Assembly: GCA_032622095.1 (NCBI GenBank)
Contig: CP136061.1
Coordinates: 169,761,107 to 169,825,106 of the forward strand
Source of the DNA: Siphonodentalium dalli
Taxonomy: Eukaryota > Mollusca > Scaphopoda > Gadilida > Siphonodentaliidae
Direction of reading: 5' to 3'
Length of the DNA stretch: 64,000 bases
Shown here: positions 12,389 to 24,459 of the stretch, one piece after another
Numbering within the stretch: position 1 is the stretch's first letter
Layout of the letters: every line of letters starts with the position of its first letter
The notes under the pieces: generated by a model
Told to the model about the DNA's origin: nothing
The model's database searches: none
The model's input: the letters and a program-made list of their open reading frames with translations, nothing else
Position numbers and translations under genes: made by a program

Positions 12389-14578
12389 TGATCATACAGA
12401 CAACGCATGTACATCCCACCCATGACCTTACAGTCACTCCATATATACATAATCAACACATATATGACCATGTAGCTATATACATACACCACACCAATGA
12501 CCATACAGGCACACCGGGTGCACCCGTACTGGATATACACAATAATACACCATACAGTCACTCCATGCATACCGATTCACCTCACATCTGACCATGACCT
12601 CTCCCTGTATACCTAGATGCATCTTACCATGGACAACCCACTCATAACCATATAGTCACTCATTGTATACCTACTCACATCAGTCATGACATACAATAAC
12701 TCCCTGTATACCTATTCACCTCACATATGATCACAGAGTAACTCCCTGGCTACGATCTTGGCATCCACACTGTATCCTGTTGACATTTTTTTTATCATAA
12801 TGGACCAGAATAGCCAAAGATTATGGTCCATCTCAGTTCTGTCTCAAAGTTCTGCCCATTTCCTTTCAATAGATATGGCCAAAATCACAAAAGAGGTTCT
12901 CGGCAAAATTACATACATTAAAATGAATTTGTCATGCTCCATACGGAACTGGGACAACTGGGAATAGAACATGTAGTTGTCAGTTAATTAACTAACACGT
13001 ATAATAACCAAGTGAGTCACAATTTGCTACCTTTTCGGATAATGCAGAGAATGTTCGGGATATATGTAAAAAAAATTACATTTTGGAAGCCATCTTGAGC
13101 AATTTGGTCTATAAACACTGTAGTGCGACACATTTAAGATAGACCAAAGCAATAAACACCTTTCAATCCAAAGATAGTTATATTTTACCTGAAAAAATTG
13201 TCCAAACCTGAAAACTTAATTTTTGCCAATATTTATGTCAAGTTATTTAGAGAAAAGTCCAATATTTTTGACGATGTCATTGGTGAAAATAGTAACAATT
13301 AACCATGGTGCATCAGACATGTTAGTATTCAATGTATAGAATGCAGAATAGCCCATTTTATACATCAAAATACAACTTGTAAGCGATTGCAAGACACGCT
13401 GTGTAATATTTACCATTTTCCATATTTTGGCGGCCATATTGGCAGCCATTTTGAGCCAAAGTAAGAATTTTGGTTCCAGTGATTTGGAATATTCATAGGT
13501 AATGATATGCCTCACTTACATTACAAAGTTCTGCTCATTTCTTGTTGAAATATGAATAGAATCCCAATTGTATTTTTTTGTGAAATTTTATACCGCATTC
13601 TGTACAATCGAATTTTTGAGGGATCGGACCCCAATAATTACATATTTAATTGCTCCAATAATCAGTTAACATACAAAACACAAAATAAAGTTGCATTACT
13701 CAACCAGTTCCAAACAGCATGAACTGATCTAGAAGATATTTGTGAAAAAATGTCATATTTTCAACTTCCGGCGGCCATTTTGGTGGCCATCTTGGATGGT
13801 GAGTTTCAATTTTGGCCCAAAAAAGTGTCATTATGTCTTAGCTTCACGAAAATATATACATTTGTATACATTTTACTAGATTTTCGGCTATAATTTTCAT
13901 AAAACTGGCTCACTTATAGTTCTAGAAAATGGATCGGGTTGGGGGGGGGGGGGGGGTAACAAGTCTCGTTCTTATCAGAAAACGACATGAATATATATTT
14001 CTTGAGTTGATCGTATCGATTTAGGGATGTATTGGTTGTAATAGTGCAACGTTCCAGGGGTGTACGCACATACACACACGTTGGACGAATGCAATCATGT
14101 AAATAAAAGTGATTTTTTTACGTTTTGGGGGGTGACCCGATGACCCCCTTCTTATCTTAAAAGCCCAGGAAAAGTTGCTTCTTAAGTTGTGTTTTTATAA
14201 TTAGTATATATCAAAGTACTTTGAGACCAAAAATTATGGATGTACGCGAAAGTATAAAAAAAGGTTAAAAATCACGTTTTGGGGTTCAGCATGGGACCCA
14301 CTTTCTTATCTGAAAACCCCAGGAAAATCCCTTTCTTAAGTTGTGTTTTCTTTATCGGTACACTTAGGAGTATCATCAAACCAAAATTCATCGATGTACG
14401 CGGAAGTGTAAATAGAAGTGATTTTTGGCACTTTTTGGGGTTCAGCGGCCCCTAAACCCCAGGAATACGCAACTTAAGAAATCGTTTTTTCAGAATGTTC
14501 CATTATTGGTACCAACTTTAGGGGGTCAAACATTTTGTACGCAAAAGTGTAAATGGAACATATGCTCCCCAACTATCA

Positions 14579-16447
14579 GACAATTCAGAACAAGTGCCAC
14601 GGTATTGATCAAATCCAGCTGTTATATATGAATCACACTCACGCTAACAAATGATACCGGGCGCATTCCATAATTGGCTGAACAATTCATTAACGGAAAA
14701 CGACAGCCAACATATGAACTCTACAGCCATGTCGCATGATAACTGTTATCCGCAGCCTGAAGTTTACATTGACCCTGCAACAGGTGCAACGTTTGCGGAA
14801 CTTATATCGTCGGCTTCCCCTGATAATATGTATTTGGACCAAAGCCTGACATATTATCAGCAACCAATAAACTTGAATATGGCCCCATCAGACTTACAAA
14901 TGGCCATCAGCCAATTGAAGGATGTTTCAACTAATTTTGACTCAAATGAGGCATCGATGTCATCATCCGTGGCCGTTTCAGCCATCCTGATATTCCTGAA
15001 CTCAGATCCAAAGGATGTGATAATCGAATCAATAAAACAATCTGTCATACTCGATGGTGATATTGATGAAATCATATTAAGTAATATGAGAGATGTTGTT
15101 TTTTCCGAAGTAAAGGCCGATGCTTCATACATGTACGAGAATTCAAGTGTTCTAAAAAAAAGCGCCGTGATACCAGCACGAAAGGTGGCTCATCGCCATG
15201 CGACAAACTCGCCGACGATATTCACACTCTGCTGTTGTTTCTGGTAGACAGTTCCACATCAGTGACATCACTAACAGAATTAATAAGCAGCAGGAAAAAC
15301 AATTCACTTCCGTCATCAAAACACATTGATATTACTGCAACTACCACTGCCGTAAACTCTAAAGATTCAAAATGCAACGATGAATTCCGTTCAGACATCA
15401 TTGCCATCCTAAAGCAAAGTCAGGAAGTCACCGTCCTGATCCTTGGAAAATTGTCTTCTGTGGAAAATTCAATAACTAAGTTTGATCGGCAAATTGTTAG
15501 TATTGAGACAAAAATTGATGCCAAAAAATCGACGGAACATGATGATGTTGAATCCGAGCTGATTGAGATCAAGCAAACATTGTTCGAAGTGAGTGAAATT
15601 GTAACTCAAAATTCGCATCAAAATTCGCAAAAAATGGAAAATAATGATACTAAAATGCAGCGCTGCTTAGATGAAAAGCGTGACGGCTTAACAAATCTGC
15701 GTGTCCAAATTCTAACATTGGAAAGCGATATAGCAGAAACAATTGAAAAAGCACAAGGATTAGTTAACAGTGAATCGAAATAGTGGTTCAATTGGTACAC
15801 TGAAGGACAACTACAGACGCATGGCCGACAAGTCTGAATTCCAAGAAACTGAACACTTCGACTCACTAAAAGAAACTATAATTGAGTTTGGTCGATGTTT
15901 GTGCTGTCACCATGCGCTAGATGAACTAAGAGAAGAATTCCGTAATATGACGCGAAACACATATCCCGAACCACACAGGCCTACCCTAAATGGTGATATT
16001 TACAGTGTGATATCTGATGACGTTGACGAGTACGATAACCGATCAAAGAGCAATAACTCTAATTACCAGCATCGTAACACAACACCTCACACCAGTAACT
16101 CAAACTCAAACGGGCAGAACAGAAACGCTTATTCCTCTGGTATACACGACAATCATGACGTGTACAGAACACGGAATCGGCACCCCATTCAAACAACCAG
16201 ACTTTTTGTTGGAAATATTCCAGCAGACCATAGTGCAAAAATCATTGCCAATATACTATTCGACCAAAAGGTGAAATTATCCATTGTTCACCTATTCGGA
16301 CTCAGAAAAGATGGTACGAGAACTGCCCGTATTAATGTTCAGTGCTCAGATGCTGCCTTCTGCAAAGGTCCGGACTGTTGGCCCCGATATATTACCTGTT
16401 CAGACTGGGTACCATATGAAGACTTCATTGCGAGAAAACAGCTATAA
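14579..16447 (+). pseudogene. Non-LTR retrotransposon ORF1-like region, frameshifted
   Basis: Three open segments in successive frames (14651-15247, a segment running to 15783, and one running to 16447) read as one protein broken by at least two frameshifts, near 15175-15205 and near 15770-15783. The middle part is rich in Glu, Lys, Ser and Ile with a coiled-coil-like pattern. The last part has a low-complexity Asn/Ser/Thr stretch, then a compact domain beginning RLFVGNIP and ending near CWPRYITCSDW, like the RRM-like C-terminal domain of CR1/L2-type ORF1 proteins (family resemblance recalled, not searched). Such proteins bind element RNA. The stop codon TAA at 16445-16447 is also the target duplication of foldback copy 2. 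An endonuclease ORF resumes beyond that insertion, which supports the LINE assignment. The 5' untranslated part may continue left of 8530. Confidence 0.7.
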
Positions 16448-19400
16448 TAGTTAGGGAGCCCGCATATGTTCCATTTACACTTTTGCGTACAAAAGGTTTG
16501 ACCCCCTAAAGTTGGTACCAATAATGGAACATTCTGAAAAACCGATTTCTTAAGTTGCGCATTCCTGGGGTCTGCTGAACCCCAAAAAGTGCCAAAAATC
16601 ACTTCTATTTACACTTCCGCGTACATCGATGAATTTTGGTTTGATGATACTCCTAAGTGTACTGATTAAGAAAACACAACTTAAGAAAGGGATTTTCCTG
16701 GGGTTTTCAGATAAGAAAGGGGGTCCCATGCTGAACCCCAAAACGTGATTTTTCCCTTTTTTTTACACTTTCGCGTACATCCATAATTTTTGGTCTCAAA
16801 GTACTTAGATATATACTAATTATAAAAACACAACTTAAGAAGCAACTTTTCCTGGGGTTTTAAGATAAGAAGGGGGTCATCGGGTCACCCCTCAAAACGT
16901 AAAAAATCACTTTTATTTACATGATTGCATTCGTCCAACGTGTGTGTATGTGCGTACACCCCTGGAACGTTGCACTATTACAACCAATACATCCCTAAAT
17001 CGATACGATCAACTTAAGAAATATGTATTCATGTCGTTTTCTGATAAGAACGAGACTTGTTACCCCCCCCCCCCCCCCCCCCCCCCCCCACACAACACGA
17101 TCCATTTTCTAGAACTATAAGTGAGCCAGTTTTATGAAAATTATAGCGGGAAAATCTAGTAAAATGTATACAAATGGATATATTTTCGTGAAGCTAAGAC
17201 ATAATGACACTTTTTTGGGCCAAAATTGAAACTCACCATCCAAGATGGCCGCCGGAAGTTGAAAATATGACATTTTTTCACAAATATCTTCTAGATCAAT
17301 TCATGCTGCTTGGAACTGGTTGAGTAATGCAACTTTATTTTGTATTTTGTATATTAAACTGATCATTGGAGCAATTAAATATGCATTTATTGGGGTCCTA
17401 ACCCCTTCCGATCCCTCAAAAATTTGATTGTACAGAATGCGGTATAAAATTTCACACACAAAAATCACAATTGGGATTCTAGTCATATTTCAACAAGAAA
17501 TGTACAGAACTTTGTAATGTGAGTGAGGCATATCATTGCCTATGCATATTCCAAATCACTGGAACCAAAATTCTTACTTTGGCTCAACATGGCTGCCAAT
17601 ATGGCCGCCAAAATATGGAAAATGGTAAATATTACACCAGCGTGTCCTGCAATCGCTTACAAGTTGTGTTGATGTATAAAATTGGCCATTCTGCATTCTA
17701 TACATTGAATACTAACATGTCTGATGCACCATGGTTAATTGTTACTATTTTCACCACTGACATCGTCAAAAATATTGGACTTTTCTCTAAAAAAACTTGA
17801 CATAAATATTGGCAAAAATTCAGTTTTCAGGTTTGGACCATTTTTTCAGGTAAAATATAACTATCTTTGGATTGAAAGGTGTTTATTGTTTTGGTCTATC
17901 TTAAATGTGTCACACTACGGTGTTTATAGACCAAATTGCTCAAGATGGCTTCCAAAATGGCAACCAAATTTGTAAAATGCTAATTTTTTACATATATCCC
18001 GAACATTCTCTGCATTATCCGAAAAGGTAGCAAATTGTGACTCACTTGGTTATTATACGTGTTAGTTAATTAACTGACAACTACATGTTCTATTCCGAGT
18101 TGTCCCAGCTCCGTATGGGGCATGACAAATTCATTTTAATGTATGTAATTTTGCCGAGAACCTCTTTTGTGATTTTGGCCATATTTATTGAAAGGAAATG
18201 GGCAAACTTTGAGACAGAACTGAGATGGACCATAATCTTTGGCTATTCTGGTCCATTATGATAAAAAAAATGTCTACAGGATACAGTGTGGATGCCAAGA
18301 TCGTAGCCAGGGAGTTACTCTGTGATCATATGTGAGGTGAATAGGTCTGCAGGGAGTTATTGTATGTCATGACTGATGTGAGTAGGTATACAATGAGTGA
18401 CTATATGGTTATAAGTGGGTTGTCCATGGTAAGATGCATCTATGTATACAGGGAGAGGTCATGGTCAGGTGTGAGGTGAATCGGTATGCATGGGGTGACT
18501 GTATGGTGTATGATTGTGTATATCCAGTACGGGTGCATCCGGTGTGCCTGTATGGTCATTGGTGTGGTGTATGGATATAGCTACATGTTCATGTATGTGT
18601 TGATTATGTATATATGGAGTGAATGTAAGGTCATGGGTGGGATGTACATGTGTTGTCTGTATGATCATGGATGGGTTGTGTGGATAAATAGGTAGTGATT
18701 TTATGGTTACGGGTAATGTGTATAGGTATACATGGAATGACTGTACGGTCATGATTGAATATGAATACCTGGAGTAAGCTGGGTGGACATTATCGATCGT
18801 GTGGGTACATAGGAAGTGTCCTTGTGGTAACGGGTGGGATGTATATTTATATATATCGTGGATGTATTACCATTGGTGGGTGTATAGGACTTAGCTGTAT
18901 TATCATGGATGGCGTGTATGATTATACAGTGAATTGCTGAATTGTCATGTGTGAGGTGTATATGCAAGGATGGGTTGTTTGAGTGGTCGTATGTGCGGGT
19001 TTTTTTTTGTATATCTGGAAGGGCTGAATGGCCATTAGTGAGGGTTACATGTATACCTGGAGTGAATCTATGGTCTAGGGTGGGCTGCATATGTATATCG
19101 AGTGGTTATATGACTATGTGTGTCGAATAGGTATACAGGTAGTGAATGTATGGTTAATGGTGAGATGAGTACATGTAGGTATACAAGTAGTGACTGTATG
19201 ATCATAAATGTAATGCAAATCTATACAGGGGATGCCAGGCGTATGAGTATACATGTACCTGGTGTTCCTGTTTGGTGACTCGTGTCGGTATCGCCATGTG
19301 TATACCAGTACACACACGTGTTGCTTTATTGTCATGGGCGAGGGATATGTGTATATAGCGAGTGGCTATATGGTCATGGATGAGGTGCATATGCATACAT

Positions 19401-21909
19401 GGAGTGACTATACTGACATGGCTGGGTGTATTAGTATATATTGAGTGGCTATTCGGATATGGTGTGACAAATAGGGATACAGGGATTGCCATGGCCAATG
19501 TTGGGGTGAATATGAATACAAGGATTGACCACGATCGTGTATGAATGTTTTGAATAGGTACACACGGGGTGACTATATGGCCATAGGTCAGGTGAAGGAA
19601 TATACCAGGTAACATGTGTGAGGGTATGCGTATGAAGCGAGTGGCTATATGGCCATTGGTGATGTGCATATGTATACCGGAATGACTTTATGGTCATTGT
19701 TGTGGTGTTGATGTATATATTGATTGTCCATTTGACCATGCGTTTGGAGAATAGGTATACAGGGGATGACCTTATGGCCAATGGTGAGATGAATGGGTAT
19801 ACATGGAGTGACTATATGGTGAGCCCTTCCAGATATACCAATATCCGCACATACGACCACTCATAAGTTCCATACTTGCCATACTCATACACACCATCCA
19901 TGATAATAAACCTACTCTCCATACACCACCAATGATAACACATCCAAAACATATATAAATATACGTCCCACCGTTACCAACAGGGAACTCCCTATATACC
20001 AACACATCATTCATGACCATAGAATAACTCCCTGTATACCTATTATCCTCATCTATGATCATAACTCCCTGGCTACCATCTTGGCTTCCACCCTGTATCC
20101 AGTTGATAAATTGTTATCATAATGGGCCAGAATACCCACATATCATGGTTCATCTCAGTTCAGTCTCAAAGTTCTGCCCATTTCCTTTCAATGATATGGT
20201 TCTCCGCAAAATTCCATACTGCAACTTTAAAATGAATTGGTCATGCCCCATACGGAACTGGGACAAACATAATAGAACGTAGTTGTCAGTTAATTACATT
20301 GTAACTAACACGTACAATAACCAAGTGAGTCACAATTTGCCACTTTTTTCGGATAACGCAGAGAATAATATTCGGGATATGTTAACTTTTAACTTTTTAC
20401 AAATTTGGTTGCCATTTTGGAAGCCATCTTGAGCAATTTAGTCTATAAACACCGTAGTGTGACACATTTAAGATAGACCAAAACAATAAACACCTTTCAA
20501 TCCAAAGATAGTTACATTTTACTTGAACAAATGGTCGAACCCTGAAAAGTGAATTCTTGCCGATATTTGTGTCCAATATTTCTGGTAAATGTCAGTGGTG
20601 ACAATAGTAAAAATGATCCGTGGTGCATCAGACATGTTAGTATGCAATGTATAGAAAAGAGATTAGCCAATTGTGTACATCAACCACAACTTGTAAGCGA
20701 TTGCAGGACACCCTGGGGCAATATTTACCATTTTCCATATTTTAGCGGCCATTTTCGCAGCCATTTTGAGCCAAGGTAAGATTTATGGTTCCAGAGATTT
20801 GGAATATTCATAGGTAATGATATGCCTCACTTACATTACAATGTTCTTTTCATTTCTTGTTGAAATATGACTAGAATCCCAATTGTGATTTTTTGTAAAA
20901 GTTTGTACTGCGTTCTGTAAAATCGATTTTTTTAGGGATTGGAAGGGGTTAGGACCCCAATAAATGCATATTTAATTGCTCCAATGATCAGTTAATATAA
21001 AAAACACAAAATAAAGTTGCATTACTCAACCAGTTCCAAACAGCATGAATTGATCTAGAAGATATTTGTGAAAAAATGTCATATTTTCAACATTCGGCGG
21101 CCATTTTGGCGGCCATCTTGGATGGTGAGTTTCAATTTTGGCCCAAAAAAGTGTCATTATGTCTTAGCTTCACGAAAATATATACATTTGTATACATTTT
21201 AATAGATTTTCGCGCTATAATTTTCATAAAACTGGCTCACTTACAGTTCTAGAAAATGGATCGTGTTGTGGTTTGGGGGGGGGGGGGGTAACAAGTCTCG
21301 TTCTTATCAGAAAACGACATGAATATATATTTCTTAAGTTGATCGTATCGATTTAGGGATCTATTGGTTGTAATAGTGCAACGTTCCAGGGGTGTACGCA
21401 CATACACACACGTTGGACGAATGCAATCATGTAAATGAAAGTGATTTTTTACGTTTTGAGGGGTGACCCGATGACCCCCTTCTTATCTTAAAACCCCAGG
21501 AAAAGTTGCTTCTTAAGTTGTGTTTTTATAATTAGTATATATCAAAGTACTTTGAGACCAAAAATTATGGATGTACGCGAAAGTGTAAAAAAAAGGGAAA
21601 AATCACGTTTTGGGGTTCAGCATGGGACCCCCTTTCTTATCTGAAAACCCCAGGAAAATCCCTTTCTTAAGTTGTGTTTCTTAATCAGTACACTTAGGAG
21701 TATCATCAAACCAAAATTCATCGATGTACGCGGAAGTGTAAATAGAAGTGATTTTTGGCACTTTTTGGGGTTCAGCGGCCCCTAAACCCCAGGAATGCGC
21801 AACTTAAGAAATCGGTTTTTCAGAATGTTCCATTATTGGTACCAACTTTAGGGGGTCAAACCTTTTGTACGCAAAAGTGTAAATGGAACATATGCGGGCT
21901 CCCTAACTA
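16448..21909. mobile_element. Foldback element, copy 2 (about 5.5 kb, most complete arms)
   Basis: It starts TAGTTAGGGAGCCCGC and ends GCGGGCTCCCTAACTA, a perfect inverted pair. The left arm 16448 to about 18320 matches the right arm from about 20060 to 21909 in reverse complement with few differences. A TAA at 16445-16447 and 21910-21912 is the 3-bp target duplication. A poly-C tract (17065-17089) and the matching poly-G tract (21275-21288) sit at mirrored positions. No transposase is encoded. The host sequence on the two sides belongs to one LINE, so the insertion is younger than that LINE. Confidence 0.9.
18320..20060. repeat. Minisatellite core of foldback copy 2
   Basis: Units of about 55-60 bp with GTATACATGGAGTGACT and ATGGTCATGGGTG-type segments run in one sense to about 19820. 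They then flip at GGTGAGCCCTTCCAGATATACC and run inverted to about 20060. The central hairpin of copies 1 and 3 is deleted here. Open frames inside are repeat by-products. Confidence 0.8.
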
Positions 21910-22002
21910 TAACGTTTCGTGCACATTGCTAACCTCCCGTATATGCCAAACTTATCACTTTGGCTTGCACGTATCCGTTATCTGTTGAATTAATTCTATC
22001 CT

Positions 22003-22018
22003 ATATATATATATATAA
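22003..22018. repeat. (TA)n microsatellite
   Basis: A short run of alternating T and A upstream of the LINE ORF2 start. Confidence 0.8.
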
Positions 22019-23013
22019 TATGTATTATTATTCTGCATTCTATGTCTAACGTTGTATCACTTGATACTGATAACCATGTTAAACATAGCTACGTGGAACT
22101 GTACCGGCCTGGTGTCTAGTAGCGCATACCTGAATACATTATTGTCTGACCATGATCTCGATATTTGTGGAATAGCCGAACATTGGCTTCACTCACATAA
22201 CGTGCACTTTCTTGAGCTTGTAAACGATTTGTATACTCATCATGCAGTGTGCAACTCCTCCCAACGATTGCCATTTCAGAGGGGGAGATACAAGGGTGGT
22301 GTATGCTTGATGTGGAAGAAATCTATTAGTGATAGAGTAACCGTTCTTGACATTGATGACGATAGAATATGCGGTATACAACTTCAACTGGGACCAGGCG
22401 TCTTCTTATATTTTTTTCAAGTATACCTACCCTCAACAAATTACACGACAAAACACTATGAATAATATATACAAAAACTGAATGATTTAATGTCCATATT
22501 CAAATCCCTTGGCCATTTAATGCTGATGGGAGATTTCAATGGAAACCTTGAAAAGCACGACGCGAGGAATAGAGCGTTGGCACAACTGCTAGATATGGTA
22601 AAATTATCATCTGTGCACTGCAAATCAGAATCTATAGGTGTCAAGACCACATTTGTCCCCGCGGACGGTGGCCCGGGTACGATCATATCCTTATACCCTC
22701 CGCGGAACTTCATAGAGTTGAGCACATTGAAGTCCTGGACGACTCTGTCACCAATGTATCAAATCATCGCCCTATATTTTTGAAAATCCTATATGATGGT
22801 GCAACGTCAACTAGTAGAACTACACCCATGCCAAAGATAGACTGGAAACGTGCCATACATTCCGCTCATTCCATAGATGCATATCAGCTCTATATACGTA
22901 CACAACAACTTAGAATTTCGTACAATTAATAACAAAAACGAAATCGATGCGTATTACAACGAAATAGTCACAATTGTATCAGACGCAGCTCGCATATCAA
23001 TTCCACCCAAGAA

Positions 23014-23022
23014 ATTCAATCG
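23014..23022. other. Target-site duplication ATTCAATCG, left copy
   Basis: ATTCAATCG at 23014-23022 recurs at 23536-23544 on the other side of the 513-bp insert. Dropping one copy and the insert makes the LINE reading frame continuous. Confidence 0.8.
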
Positions 23023-23535
23023 AATACAGGAGAAGTCGGCCCCGCGCGAAGTCGGCCCCGCGCGAAGTCGGCCCCATTTATAACAGAACTATTGTTTAAA
23101 ATCATTCATTTATTTTATGATATGAAATATGAAACTGACAATATGACAAATTTCAATTAACAGATTCAAACAATGTCGTCGTCGCTATCGCTGTCGTCTG
23201 TGATGGGCCAGATGGGTTTCTTTCATTGTATATCGGCAACCATCGTTGTTTTTATAACTGAGCCGCTGTCAGTGACTGTCCATAAGTGAAGTTCATTTTG
23301 TTATTACAACTAAGAAAATATTGCGGACTTCACTATTAGCCTACACAAACACGACCCTAAATCAATCAAATTAAGTTGGGGACCTCATAATTAGCCTAAT
23401 TAAACACTATATCAATCAAATTAAGCCGATTTAATCCCTTCTAATTAATGGGCCCGACTTCGCGTGGGGCCGACTTCGCGTGGGGCCGTCTTCGTATGGG
23501 GCCGACTTCGCGCGGGGCCGACTTCTCCAGATACC
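23023..23535. mobile_element. 513-bp MITE with GC-rich inverted ends and 9-bp target duplication
   Basis: The ends share GGAGAAGTCGGCCCCGCGCG in inverted orientation (from 23029 and to 23528). The motif CGCGCGAAGTCGGCCCC is iterated at both ends. The interior is AT-rich and non-coding apart from a GTCGTCGTCGCTATCG stretch. A 9-bp direct repeat, ATTCAATCG, flanks it. A 9-bp duplication fits a Mutator-like transposase, but no sequence proof of that superfamily is available. Confidence 0.8.
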
Positions 23536-23771
23536 ATTCAATCGTCACCTCAGACCATTTTGGAATGATGTTCTGAAGGAGCTCCACAACGAAATGGTCC
23601 TGAGGCGACGTGAGTGGATTTCTTATGCCAGACCTCGGGATCAGTCACACCCTGCATACCGCGCATACAAGGAATCTAAATGTTTATTTCGTCGTGAATA
23701 CATCCGAACGGACCCTGCGCGCATCAAATACAGATACAGAATAAGCCATGTAGACATTCCGCAGCGAATTT

Positions 23772-24156
23772 GAGGTCAGAGGTCAAGTGAGATAATATCC
23801 GCTGAACTTGTGCGTCGTCAGTGTAAATAATCGGCTGTCAAAACGATTTAGCTGTCACTATTTTACGCAATATCGTGACTTTTTAGCCTTAGATACAAAA
23901 ATGAATAGAAGATGTGTGCTGCCGTTGCATCTTGTCGGCTTCTAGTCATGCAGTAAAAGCGAAAATTGCGTTTTTATTGGGTAAATCTCGGCAAAAATCG
24001 AATGATTTCTACGATGCCACCGGGCCCGATGGTTGACAGTCAAAATTCAATGGCTGTCGCATTCTCTATCTTTTTGCAAAAAAGCTTGGAACTTGATATA
24101 TAACTGCCCAAAGTAATTAACAATTATTTGGCTGGGCAAACTGATTATTAATAATC
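23772..24156. other. Non-coding junction after the LINE fragment
   Basis: Sequence beyond the LINE linker with no recognised feature. The precise break between the LINE and the following mosaic block cannot be fixed by eye. Confidence 0.4.
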
Positions 24157-24459
24157 ATGGCTGATAAAGAATTCTTTAAAACATGGCGAATTGATATCTT
24201 AAAAGATTATCTCAGAAAAAGGAGTCTTAACAAAGTGGAACTGGTGAATCTGTGCTACGTAACGAATGTAGCTTGCTCGTTAGGTCTGCCAGAGGTAGTG
24301 GACATAGATCCTGATGAGAAAAAAACCTCAGAAAATAATGACATTGTAGCTTACAATTCATGAAAAAAAGATTGCCAGACCCTTTATCAGATCTGACCAC
24401 AGGATGGAAAGGCGAGTCGGAGGGAATTACCAAATCGCCACCCACAATGATTCACGTGA
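24157..24459 (+). pseudogene. SAP-like N-terminal fragment of a transposon protein
   Basis: The ATG at 24157 opens a 68-codon segment with FFKTWRIDILKDYLRKRSLN and KVELVNLCYV, a helix-extended-helix pattern like SAP DNA-binding domains. It is followed by an acidic stretch. An in-frame TGA at 24361-24363 is followed by KKRLPDPLSDLTTGW in the same frame, which resembles the PDP-containing region after the SAP domain in YqaJ-type transposon proteins of invertebrates (recalled, not searched). The frame closes near 24459, beside a possible splice donor (GTACGTA). No continuation is found nearby, so this is a fragment or one exon of a decayed gene. Confidence 0.45.

Larger units (their letters stand above)
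9860..12745. repeat. Minisatellite core of foldback copy 1
   Basis: Imperfect units of roughly 55-60 bp contain GTATACATG, GAGTGACT-TATGGTCAT and GGTGTATATG. They read in this sense from about 9860 to 10480 and as the reverse complement from about 10563 to 12745, so the core is itself an inverted repeat of unequal arms. Long open frames rich in His, Thr and Tyr here come from the repeat's lack of stops and do not look like genes. Confidence 0.8.
8530..14575. mobile_element. Foldback element, copy 1 (about 6.0 kb)
   Basis: The left end reads TAGTTAGGGAGCCCGC and the right end is its inverted counterpart, ending CCCCAACTA. The left arm (8530 to about 9850) matches the inverted right arm (about 14575 to 12750). 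The left arm lacks about 580 bp present in other copies: the join falls after TTTTCTGATAA near 9136. The middle is a degenerate minisatellite on both sides of a hairpin. No transposase, reverse transcriptase or other domain is detectable, so this is a non-autonomous element. TCA flanks both ends as a 3-bp target duplication. The core has the opposite orientation from copies 2 and 3. Superfamily is undetermined. Confidence 0.85.
22076..23771 (+). pseudogene. Non-LTR retrotransposon ORF2, endonuclease part, broken
   Basis: The likely start is ATG at 22076, giving MLNIATWNCTG, the usual N-terminus of an APE-type endonuclease. Visible catalytic signatures are ATWNC (Asn), GIAEHW (Glu), LMGDFNG (Asp/Asn) in a second frame near 22520-22545, and SNHRP at 22759-22773 in a third frame. 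After these comes the linker typical of CR1/L2-type elements, including RPFWNDVLKELHNEM and YKESKCLFRREY, up to 23771. The enzyme nicks target DNA for target-primed reverse transcription. The gene is broken by frameshifts near 22465-22490 and 22725, stops near 22926, and the 513-bp insert at 23023-23535. The reverse transcriptase part is absent here. A similar linker recurs at 30281, so that later LINE is a separate copy. Confidence 0.82.

Noticed and set aside
9860-12745. Array of about 56-bp units considered as a CRISPR array.
   Set aside because: Units are degenerate throughout with no constant repeat and unique spacer alternation, and the sequence is eukaryotic. It is a minisatellite.
23480-23773. 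A single 97-codon frame starting MGPSSYGADFARG.
   Set aside because: The first 18 or so residues are translated from the MITE end. Only the part from about 23541 is LINE sequence, so it is not a gene on its own.
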